Below, piece by piece: positions 44,174-51,546 of a stretch of DNA of 64,000 nt (position 1 is the stretch's first letter; every line of letters begins with the position of its first letter). The position numbers and the translations under genes were made by a program. This DNA is from Hymenobacter latericoloratus (GTDB taxonomy: Bacteria > Bacteroidota > Bacteroidia > Cytophagales > Hymenobacteraceae), in the NCBI RefSeq assembly GCF_014199535.1, contig NZ_JACHNV010000002.1, positions 806,001-870,000 on the forward strand, in the 5' to 3' direction. The notes beneath the pieces were generated by a model. It was not told the origin of the DNA. It made no database searches and was given only the letters and a program-made list of their open reading frames with translations.

Positions 44174-45619
44174 ATGAGCACTACCCCGGCCGCCGCGGCG
44201 GACCCCTCCTTTGATACTATTCCTAAGGACGACAAGCGCATTACCCGCGGCTGGACCTTTTACGACTGGGCCAATTCGGTATATCCCCTCGTCATTACCA
44301 GCTCCATCTTCCCGATTTACTGGGGTTCTATGGTAAAGGCTGTCACCAACACGGACAGCGGTAAAACGCCGGTTGAGTTCCTGGGGCTGCATGTGCCCGG
44401 CACTTCTCTGCAGAACTATTCCGTATCGGCAGCCTTTCTCATTATTGCCTTAATCAGCCCCCTGCTTACTGCCCTGGCCGATTTCTCGGGACGGAAGAAG
44501 CTGTTCTTGCAGATCTTCTGCTACATCGGGGCTATTTCCTGCGCATGTCTCTATTTCTTTGAGCCCAACACGTTTACCATTAGCGTATTTGTGTTTATCA
44601 TGGCGACGGTGGGCTTCTCGGGCTCCATTGTGTTCTACAACTCCTATCTGCCCGATATTTCCTCGGAAGAGAACTTCGATTCTCTTTCAGCCAGGGGCTT
44701 TTCGATGGGGTACATTGGATCCGTGCTCCTGTTGATCCTGTGCCTGATGCTAATCCAAGGGCCTACCTTGTCGGGTACGCCTATGTTTGGCCTCGACGCC
44801 GGCACCGCCACGCGCTACAGCTTTCTGCTCACCGGTATCTGGTGGGCGGGCTTTGCCCAGATTCCGTTTTTTACCCTGCCCGCCGACCGTGGCCGCCCCG
44901 CTGGTGCTGTTTCAGAGTCGGGCTGGCTACTAAACGGCTTCCGTGAGCTGGGCAAAGTGTGGGAAGAAACCAAGCACCAGCCCAATCTGAAGCGCTTCCT
45001 GCTGGCCTATTTCACTTACAACATGGGCGTGCAAACGGTGATGTACGTCGCTACCCTCTTCGGTGACGAGGAATTGGGCCTGGATAGCAAGTCGCTAATT
45101 ATCACTATTCTGCTACTTCAGATTGTGGGTATTTTGGGCGCTTACCTCTTTTCCAAGCTCTCGGAGCGCATCGGCAACACGCGCGCCCTCAGCTGGGCCG
45201 TGTTCATCTGGATGCTGATTTGTGTTGCCGGCTATTTCGTGCAGGCCGGCTGGAGCTTCTATGCCCTGGCGGCTATCATTGGCCTGACCATGGGGGCGGT
45301 GCAAAGCTTGTCGCGCTCCACCTACTCCAAGATTATCCCGGAAAACACGCCCAACTCCGCCGCTTATTTCAGCTTCTTCGACGTAACCGAGAAAGTCGGT
45401 ATTGTTATCGGTCTGGTTGTATTCGGGGGCATTTCGCAGCTAATGGGCGGCAACATGCGCTACAGCATTCTGGCGCTGATTGTGTTCTTTATTCTGGGGT
45501 TGATTTTCCTGCTGCAGCTGCGCGGCAAAAAGCTGCGCGACACAGACGCTTCAGAAGCTACCACGCTAGGCCCGCCCCCCGCTACCCCCAACGTGGGCAT
45601 GCCCGCCTCCGCCCGCTAA
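44174..45619 (+). CDS. MFS transporter of the UMF1/Atg22-like family
   Basis: A 481-residue, roughly 12-helix integral membrane protein. The opening RGWTFYDWANSVYPLVITSSIFPIYW is characteristic of the Atg22-like family. The MFS loop ALADFSGRKKLFL is present. Bacteroidota members are common and uncharacterised; efflux of amino acids or other small metabolites is a guess from the yeast relative. The gene is monocistronic by its flanks and ends in a hairpin terminator. Confidence 0.9.
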   Translation: MSTTPAAAADPSFDTIPKDDKRITRGWTFYDWANSVYPLVITSSIFPIYWGSMVKAVTNTDSGKTPVEFLGLHVPGTSLQNYSVSAAFLIIALISPLLTALADFSGRKKLFLQIFCYIGAISCACLYFFEPNTFTISVFVFIMATVGFSGSIVFYNSYLPDISSEENFDSLSARGFSMGYIGSVLLLILCLMLIQGPTLSGTPMFGLDAGTATRYSFLLTGIWWAGFAQIPFFTLPADRGRPAGAVSESGWLLNGFRELGKVWEETKHQPNLKRFLLAYFTYNMGVQTVMYVATLFGDEELGLDSKSLIITILLLQIVGILGAYLFSKLSERIGNTRALSWAVFIWMLICVAGYFVQAGWSFYALAAIIGLTMGAVQSLSRSTYSKIIPENTPNSAAYFSFFDVTEKVGIVIGLVVFGGISQLMGGNMRYSILALIVFFILGLIFLLQLRGKKLRDTDASEATTLGPPPATPNVGMPASAR

Positions 45620-45648
45620 TTCGTGCTACCCCTTCGCAAGAGCTAAAG

Positions 45649-45676
45649 CCGCTTCGGATGCCTGAAGCGGTTTTTT
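45649..45676 (+). terminator. Terminator after the MFS gene
   Basis: The stem CCGCTTC/GAAGCGG (45649-45670) is followed by six T residues. Confidence 0.85.
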
Positions 45677-45748
45677 GCATCAACCAGCCAATCAACCTTA
45701 CCCGAAACGGTTACTTTGGCGTCGTTTTCAATTACCCTTTCTCAACTC

Positions 45749-46264
45749 ATGACCGACACCCAACCCACCCTGCAAGCTGCCCTCAGCCAGGAGCTGCGCA
45801 CCGAGCTGAAACTGACCCGCCGCCTGCTGGAGCGCGTACCCACCGAGCAGTTCGGCTGGCAGCCCCACCCCAAGTCCATGACCATTGGGGCGCTGGCCTC
45901 GCACATGGCCAACCTGGTAGGCTTCCTGGAACTGTCCCTGACGGGTCCGGATACCGACGTAACCACCGTGCAAATGCCCCAGGGCGAGAATACCGACGCG
46001 GTATTAAGCCGCTTTGATGTGAACAGCGAGAACATTCACAAGGCCATAGAGCAGGTTGACGACGCCACCTTCCACGGCAGCTGGTCCTTGCGCCGGGGCG
46101 AGCAGGTGCTCATGACGCTGCCACGCGCCGCCGTGGCCCGTACCATGGTGCTCAACCACCTTATTCACCACCGCGGCCAGCTGTCGGTGTACCTGCGCCT
46201 GCTTGATATCCCGGTGCCCGCCATCTACGGCAGCTCCGCCGACGAAGGTCCGCAACGAGGATAG
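45749..46264 (+). CDS. DinB-family putative metalloenzyme
   Basis: 171 residues from ATG at 45749; the longer frame begins at a TTG and is not preferred. A four-helix DinB/YfiT-like fold with the three metal-ligand histidines expected at IGALASHMANL and in NHLIHHRGQLSVYLRLL, and the family ending DIPVPAIYGSSADE. Some DinB relatives are thiol-dependent transferases, most have no known substrate. Single gene. Confidence 0.9.
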   Translation: MTDTQPTLQAALSQELRTELKLTRRLLERVPTEQFGWQPHPKSMTIGALASHMANLVGFLELSLTGPDTDVTTVQMPQGENTDAVLSRFDVNSENIHKAIEQVDDATFHGSWSLRRGEQVLMTLPRAAVARTMVLNHLIHHRGQLSVYLRLLDIPVPAIYGSSADEGPQRG

Positions 46265-46356
46265 CTTTATGAAGGGAGTGTACTACTTATCATTATATAA
46301 CTGTTATATTGTATATTAATAAGTAATGTAACACTGCTAGTTAAAAAAACCTGCGT
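46265..46356. other. AT-rich island before the delta-60 repeat gene
   Basis: Sharply AT-rich stretch with an imperfect inverted repeat around ACTTAT...ATAAGT (about 46285-46325). It probably contains the promoter of the next gene; no consensus -7 was found. Confidence 0.4.
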
Positions 46357-47820
46357 ATGGCCGTGCCGACAATTACCCAAACGTGGCGCATTCTGGCCGC
46401 CATGAGCTGCACATTGCTAGGCCAGGTTTTTTCCGGCGGCGCGCGGGGGCAAGTGCTTGATACGGGTTTTCAGCCTACGCAGGTATGGCAAGAAACCGTA
46501 GGAACGCGTGTGAGCGGTGTACTGAACGCCGTGATACGCCAACCCGATGGCAACTATGTACTAGGCGGCGTATTCACGGAAATCAACGGTACGCCGGCCA
46601 ATAATCTGGCCCGGCTACTACCCGATGGGACTGTGGACGCCGCCTTTACCGCCGCTAGTGGTGCCAACGGGCCGGTATTGGCGCTAGCCCTGCAACCCGA
46701 CGGGAAAATTGTGGTAGGGGGCTCCTTTTCAGCTTTATCGGGGCAGAAACGCCTGGCAGTAGGCCGCTTACTAGCCACCGGCGCCATTGATAATGCTTTT
46801 ATGCCCTCCTTGGCCGACCCCGGCAATGCAGGCTCTACGGTGTATAGTCTGGCCGTACAGCCAGATAACCGCATCCTGCTGGGTGGGTATTTCAGTGTCC
46901 GGGGCGGCGCCACCAGGCAGCTGCTCGACCGTCTTGACGGCGCTACGGGCCAGCCTGACGCTGACTTTCAGCCGTATCAGCCGGCTAATACGGGTGTTTA
47001 TTCGCTATTGCTGCTGCCCAGCGGTAAAATAGTGGTAGGGGGAGCTGTAGCATCTTACCAGCAAGGCATCCTACTGACCCAGCTACACCCCAACGGCGCG
47101 CCAGATAACAGCTTTACCAGCCTCACTAATAGCTACACCTCAGAAATCAGGGCGCTGGCCGTGGATGAGGCCGGTAACATTTACGCCGCCGGGTCCTATA
47201 ACAGCGCCGGCACGGGTCATCCTTTTCTGCGGCGCTTGCGGCCCAACGGCACCACCGATGCTTCCTTTGACTACCGCGGCAATCAGCTGAACACCATAAA
47301 AGCCTTGCGGATGCAACCCAACGGGCGCCTTCTGGCGGGCGGGCGGCTGCTGGAAAGAATGATGCCCGTGGGGGAACTGGATGCTAGCTTCTTATCGAAG
47401 GATGCGCCCCAGGCGGCAAGGAGTCCCCATAACAATCTAGGTATCAATGCCCTGCTGGTGCAGCCTGATGGGGCCATACTGGTAGCCGGCTCCCTGCTGC
47501 AGCCTGGCCTGAATTACACCACGGCCCTGGTGCGGCTGCGCGATGCTAACGTTTTGCAGGTGAGCTCATCCACGGCTGAGGCACGCACCAGCGTATGGCC
47601 CGTTCCTAGCCGGGAGGTGCTTCATCTGAGTCTCGACGCCTCCAGTGCGCCTCAACGGGTGCAGCTACTTGATGCGCTGGGCCGGCCCGTTCGCACACTG
47701 CTACAGCCTACACCGGCGCTGGCCGTGCCCCTGACGGGCCTGGCCCCCGGCGTTTACCACGTGCAAGTGCAGTACGCCAAGGCCGGACCGGTGGTACGGC
47801 GCATCGTAATACAAGACTAG
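46357..47820 (+). CDS. T9SS-secreted delta-60 repeat protein
   Basis: A 487-residue protein with a signal peptide (about 1-32). Delta-60 repeats follow in series, recognisable by QPDGKIVVGGSFSAL, QPDNRILLGGYFSV, LPSGKIVVGGAV and LRPNGTTDASF. These form a beta-propeller-like fold. The last ~75 residues, VWPVPSREVLHLSL to VRRIVIQD, are a T9SS sorting domain. Function unknown; surface or extracellular location is clear from both ends. Confidence 0.88.
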   Translation: MAVPTITQTWRILAAMSCTLLGQVFSGGARGQVLDTGFQPTQVWQETVGTRVSGVLNAVIRQPDGNYVLGGVFTEINGTPANNLARLLPDGTVDAAFTAASGANGPVLALALQPDGKIVVGGSFSALSGQKRLAVGRLLATGAIDNAFMPSLADPGNAGSTVYSLAVQPDNRILLGGYFSVRGGATRQLLDRLDGATGQPDADFQPYQPANTGVYSLLLLPSGKIVVGGAVASYQQGILLTQLHPNGAPDNSFTSLTNSYTSEIRALAVDEAGNIYAAGSYNSAGTGHPFLRRLRPNGTTDASFDYRGNQLNTIKALRMQPNGRLLAGGRLLERMMPVGELDASFLSKDAPQAARSPHNNLGINALLVQPDGAILVAGSLLQPGLNYTTALVRLRDANVLQVSSSTAEARTSVWPVPSREVLHLSLDASSAPQRVQLLDALGRPVRTLLQPTPALAVPLTGLAPGVYHVQVQYAKAGPVVRRIVIQD

Positions 47821-47835
47821 GCTAGTGTAAACAAA

Positions 47836-47883
47836 AGCAGTAGCGCCAGACAGCCTTCGGAAGTGCTGCCTCACGCTACTGCT
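47836..47883. terminator. Hairpin between convergent genes
   Basis: Perfect 10-bp arms AGCAGTAGCG and CGCTACTGCT lie between the delta-60 gene and the amidohydrolase stop. A-rich on the left and AAAA on the right give only weak U-tracts. Confidence 0.55.
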
Positions 47884-47912
47884 AGTAAAAGGCTTATTCT
47901 TGAACTAGTTTA

Positions 47913-49571
47913 TTACTTGCCGCCAAACACCCGCTCACCGGCAATCCAGGTTTGCTGTACCTTGGCGCCGCGCAGCTTCTCTTTGGGGGCCTGCAACAGG
48001 TCAAGGTTGAGGATAACAAAATCGGCAGCCATACCGGGGCGGATGCTACCCTTCTGCTTGTCCTCGAAGGCAGCATGGGCGGCCCAGGTGGTCATGCCGC
48101 GCAGGGCATCTTCCCGGCTCAGCGCGTTTTCCATCTGGAAGCCCTGGGCGGGGTAGTTCTTGGCATCCTGCCGGGCTACGGCCGAGTGGAAGCCAAACAG
48201 CGGGTTGATATCTTCCACCGGAAAGTCGGAGCCCAGGGCCACCTGCCCGTACTGCTTGCGCAGGTCGTTGAAGGCGTAGGCGGTTTTGAGCCGCTCGGCA
48301 CCGAGCCGCTCCCCGGCCCAGTACATATCAGAGGTAGCGTGGGTGGGCTGCACCGAGGGTACGATGCCGTACTGCCCGAACTTGGCTACATCCTCGCGGC
48401 TCACTACCTGGGCGTGCTCAATGCGCCAGCGCCGGTCTTTCTGGCCCTTCAGCGCCTCGCCGTAAATATCCAGCAAGAGGCGGTTGCTGGAGTCGCCGAT
48501 GGCGTGCGTGTTCATCTGGAATTTGCTAGCCGCCAGCTCTTTGGCCAGGTTGCGAAAATCAGCTACCGACGACAGCAGAAAGCCCGTTTCCTTGGGCCGG
48601 TCGGAGTAGGGGTGAATCAGGCAGGCCCCGCGGGAGCCCAGGGCCCCATCGGCGTACACCTTAAAGGAGCACACCGTGAGGCGGTCCTTGAACACGGGGC
48701 CGTGCTTGAGGTAGTGGTCCTTGTTTTCCTTAGTGGGCGCGAGCATGGCGTAGAGGCGCACTTTCAGCTTGCCTTGCTGCTGCAGACCGTCGATGCGGTC
48801 CACGTTGGCTTTTTCCAGGCCGGCATCGGCCATGCTGGTGAGGCCCACGGCCACACAACGCTTTTGGGCATCCAGCAGGGCAGCTTCAGCTTCGGCGGCA
48901 GTGGGCTCCGGAATCTTACCCGACACCAGACGCACGGCATTATCGACCAGCAAGCCCGTGAGCTTGCCGCTGGCATCCTTCGTGATGGTACCCCCGCTGA
49001 TGGGCGTGCGGGCCGTAACGCCGGCCAGGTCCAGGGCCTTTTGATTGACGAGGGCGGCGTGCCCATCAACCCGGATAATAAAGACCGGCGTGTTGGGAAA
49101 CAGGGCGTCCAGCGTGTCCTTCGTCGGAAATTGCTTGTTAGGCCAGTCGTTCTGGTCCCAGCCGCGGCCGGTAAGCCAAGCGGCCTGCGGGTACTGCTGG
49201 CGCTGCTGCTGGAGCTTCTGCACTACCTCTTGCCAGGAGCCGGTGCCCACCAAATCCGCGTCGCGCAGGCCCAGGGCGTAGCGGTAGAAGTGGCAGTGCG
49301 CATCATAAAAACCAGGGTAGATAAACTGGCCCTGGGCATCCACTTCCTGCTCGGCCTGAAACTTGCCGCGCAGCTCATCGGCCGTGCCTATCCCCACAAA
49401 CTTGCCATCCTTCACGGCAAAGGCCTGCGCCTTGCTAAAGGCCGAATCGACGGTGTACACGGTGGCGTTGTACACCAGCAGGTCGGCGGCCTGGCGGGAG
49501 GTAGTCTGGCAGGCCGTGAAGCCCCCGAGCAACAGGGGCAGCGCCAGCAACGGGCGGAAACGTGGGGTCAT
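47913..49571 (-). CDS. Amidohydrolase (YtcJ/amidohydro_3 family) lipoprotein
   Basis: 552 residues from ATG at 49571, which begins a lipoprotein signal with lipobox GGFTAC (Cys21). The open frame upstream runs through an intergenic repeat and is rejected. Metal-dependent hydrolase features: YPGFYDAHCHFYRY (HxH), GRGWDQNDWPNKQFPTKDTLD, ADGALGSRGACL, THAIGDSSNRLLLD, RIEHAQVVSRED and GSDFPVEDINP. Family members hydrolyse amide or imide substrates; the substrate is unknown. Membrane-anchored in the periplasm. Confidence 0.9.
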   Translation of the reverse strand: MTPRFRPLLALPLLLGGFTACQTTSRQAADLLVYNATVYTVDSAFSKAQAFAVKDGKFVGIGTADELRGKFQAEQEVDAQGQFIYPGFYDAHCHFYRYALGLRDADLVGTGSWQEVVQKLQQQRQQYPQAAWLTGRGWDQNDWPNKQFPTKDTLDALFPNTPVFIIRVDGHAALVNQKALDLAGVTARTPISGGTITKDASGKLTGLLVDNAVRLVSGKIPEPTAAEAEAALLDAQKRCVAVGLTSMADAGLEKANVDRIDGLQQQGKLKVRLYAMLAPTKENKDHYLKHGPVFKDRLTVCSFKVYADGALGSRGACLIHPYSDRPKETGFLLSSVADFRNLAKELAASKFQMNTHAIGDSSNRLLLDIYGEALKGQKDRRWRIEHAQVVSREDVAKFGQYGIVPSVQPTHATSDMYWAGERLGAERLKTAYAFNDLRKQYGQVALGSDFPVEDINPLFGFHSAVARQDAKNYPAQGFQMENALSREDALRGMTTWAAHAAFEDKQKGSIRPGMAADFVILNLDLLQAPKEKLRGAKVQQTWIAGERVFGGK

Positions 49572-49671
49572 ATGGATGGGAACGGTTGTGGTGAGGCAGA
49601 GTCGGGATTTACTGGCCGCGGGCTGCAAGTTGAGGTAGAAATTCGAATGTTGGATGCGTGCGCTTTTTCGT

Positions 49672-49865
49672 GGGGGTAGGGAGCGGGGCTTGCCCCCGCC
49701 CGCCGTCGTCCGAAATGAAAGCATTCGGTACGCCCGGTGGGCAGAAACCAACTCGGCTCCCTGCCCACCGGGCGCGGCAAAGCAGTAGGGCAACCCCAAA
49801 AACTAGAATAACAAAGCGCATACTGGCCCAGCCACCGGGCGGGGACAAGACCCGCTCCCTACCCC
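49672..49865. repeat. Nested palindromic intergenic repeat (family D relative)
   Basis: Outer arms GGGGGTAGGGAGCGGGGCTT (from 49672) and AAGACCCGCTCCCTACCCCC (ending 49865) flank an inner hairpin built on CGCCCGGTGGGCAG and CTGCCCACCGGGCG. It shares the CGGGGCTTG..CCCCGCCCGCCGTC core with the element at 43350. Confidence 0.75.
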
Positions 49866-49900
49866 CGGCAGCAGGTACAAGTCCCGTTCCGCACATCTCA

Positions 49901-49941
49901 CAAAAAAGCCCCAACACCTGAGGAGGGTTGGGGCTTTTTTG
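49901..49941 (-). terminator. Terminator of the AMP nucleosidase gene
   Basis: 15-bp arms CAAAAAAGCCCCAAC and complement, with T-tracts on either strand, just beyond the minus-strand stop at 49958. Confidence 0.85.
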
Positions 49942-49957
49942 TGGGGTAGTAAAGTGC

Positions 49958-50731
49958 TTACTCGAAGCGCATGTGCTTCACTGATTCGCCGGAGTTCTTC
50001 AGCTCCAGCAGCGACTCAATGCCAATCTGCAGGTGGGCGGTTACGAAGTCGGCGGTTACTTTCTTGTCGCTCTCGGAGGTTTTCACGCCTTCGGGCGTCA
50101 TAGGGTTGTCCGATACCAGCAGCAGGGCGCCGTGGGGAATTTCGTTGACGAAACCTACGGTGAAGATGGTCGCCGTTTCCATATCCACGGCCATGGCCCG
50201 GATCTGGCGCAGATACTCCTTGAAGTTTTCGTCGTGCTCCCACACGCGGCGGTTAGTGGTGTACACGGTGCCGGTCCAGTAGTCCTTCTCGTGCTTCTTG
50301 ATCATGGACGATACGGCGCGCTGCAGGCGGAAGGAGGGTAGGGCCGGAATCTCGGCGGGCAGGTAATCATCGGAAGTACCCTCGCCGCGGATAGCTGCAA
50401 TGGGCAGAATCAGGTCGCCGAGCTTGGTTTTGTTTTTCAGGCCCCCGCACTTACCCAGGAACAGCGCCGCTTTCGGCTTAATGGCCGACAGCAAGTCCAT
50501 TACGGTAGCGGCCATGGGCGAGCCCATGCCGAAGTTGATAATGGTGATGCCGTTGGCCGTAGCCGTTTGCATGGGCTTGTCCAGGCCGCGCACTTCGGCC
50601 CCAAACTGCTCGGCGAACATGTGCACGTAGTTAATAAAGTTGGTCAGCAGGATGTACTGGCCAAACTCATCCAGGGGTACGCCGGTGTAGCGCGGCAGCC
50701 AGTTCTCAACAATGTCGGCTTTGGTCTTCAT
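49958..50731 (-). CDS. amn: AMP nucleosidase, short Bacteroidota form
   Basis: A 257-residue cytoplasmic enzyme of the nucleoside phosphorylase fold, expected to split AMP into adenine and ribose 5-phosphate. Features are FGMGSPMAATVMDLL, LFLGKCGGLKNKTKLGDLILP, AMAVDMETATIFTVGF (the purine-site Glu-Met-Glu region) and LLVSDNPMTPEGVKT. It lacks the extra N-terminal domain of the long enterobacterial enzyme. Start at 50731 gives MKTKADIVENWLPRY. Confidence 0.92.
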   Translation of the reverse strand: MKTKADIVENWLPRYTGVPLDEFGQYILLTNFINYVHMFAEQFGAEVRGLDKPMQTATANGITIINFGMGSPMAATVMDLLSAIKPKAALFLGKCGGLKNKTKLGDLILPIAAIRGEGTSDDYLPAEIPALPSFRLQRAVSSMIKKHEKDYWTGTVYTTNRRVWEHDENFKEYLRQIRAMAVDMETATIFTVGFVNEIPHGALLLVSDNPMTPEGVKTSESDKKVTADFVTAHLQIGIESLLELKNSGESVKHMRFE

Positions 50732-50904
50732 AAGCTATGTCAAATATGTGTTGCTTGTGGAAAGGCTGCGCGAGCATCGGCCGCGGCTAGTTGCCGCCAC
50801 CAGCCACGTACAGCCGGAAAGTTGGGGTACAAAAAAACCGTCGGGACCCAGAAACCTGGGTGCGACGGTACGGGGCGAAAAGCGGGAGTAAGTACCCAGG
50901 GCCG

Positions 50905-50912
50905 TACCTTTG
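50905..50912 (+). promoter_or_regulatory. Perfect -7 element TACCTTTG adjacent to the start codon
   Basis: It matches TAnnTTTG exactly and ends 6 nt before ATG 50919, implying a leaderless or nearly leaderless transcript. No -33 TTG at normal spacing. Confidence 0.5.
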
Positions 50913-50918
50913 GAGGTG

Positions 50919-51365
50919 ATGCAAGAGTTGAACCTGCCGCCTTTCGAGTACAAAGTTACACAATCCAGCGAAAATTTGCTAATCTGGGATGTTCTGCGCC
51001 GCCGCCACGTGGTGCTCACGCCCGAGGAATGGGTGCGCCAGCACGTTGTGCACTACCTCATCAACCACCGCGGCTACCCCAAGGGTTTGCTCAGCCTGGA
51101 GCGCGGCCACCGCTACAACCAGCGCCAAAAACGCACCGACTTAGTAGCCCTGGATGGCCACGGCCAGCCGCTCTTGCTGGTGGAATGCAAGGCCCCCTCC
51201 GTGCCCATTACCGCCGCCGTAGCCCTGCAGGCTGCTACCTACAACCAGACCATTGGGGCTCCGCTGCTGCTGCTCTCCAACGGGCTCAGCCACTTCTGCT
51301 GGCGCGTCAACTTCGAGCAGCGCACCAACGAGCGGCTGCCGGAAGTGCCGAGGTACGGTGAATAA
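50919..51365 (+). CDS. Stand-alone HsdR N-terminal-like nuclease domain protein
   Basis: 148 residues from ATG 50919. It matches the restriction-enzyme R-protein N-terminal type (HSDR_N_2) with a PD-(D/E)xK-like core: LERGHRYNQRQKRTDLVAL, then LLVECKAPSVPIT and QAATYNQTIGAPLLLLSNG. Such single-domain proteins are widespread in Bacteroidota and are not accompanied by methylase or specificity genes here. Nuclease activity is plausible; biological role unknown. Confidence 0.88.
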   Translation: MQELNLPPFEYKVTQSSENLLIWDVLRRRHVVLTPEEWVRQHVVHYLINHRGYPKGLLSLERGHRYNQRQKRTDLVALDGHGQPLLLVECKAPSVPITAAVALQAATYNQTIGAPLLLLSNGLSHFCWRVNFEQRTNERLPEVPRYGE

Positions 51366-51374
51366 GTGAAGGAC

Positions 51375-51535
51375 TGTCATGGCGAGCGGAGCGACGCCAT
51401 CCTTCCTCTCTTTTGTGACCAGCCTGATAACCTGACAAGCCCTTACCTCCGTGCTGGAAGTAAGGGCTTGTCACATGTTGGGGGGTAGCACCTTGGTCAG
51501 GACGGATGGCTTCGTCCTGCGTCCTCGCCATGACA
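51375..51535. repeat. Composite nested palindromic repeat, copy 1
   Basis: Outer arms TGTCATGGCGAG (51375-51386) and its complement (51524-51535) enclose a strong inner hairpin at 51433-51473. The inner arms are TGACAAGCCCTTACCTCC and GGAAGTAAGGGCTTGTCA. The same inner hairpin recurs at 55717 and 61213. Confidence 0.85.
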
Positions 51536-51546
51536 CATTTACTCCT

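Larger units (their letters stand above)
49572..49957. other. Intergenic region largely occupied by a repeat and a terminator
   Basis: It contains the palindromic repeat at 49672-49865 and the AMP nucleosidase terminator at 49901-49941. Frames within it are products of the repeat. Confidence 0.6.

Noticed and set aside
50919..51365. Type I restriction-modification system
   Set aside because: No methylase, specificity or translocase gene is present nearby.
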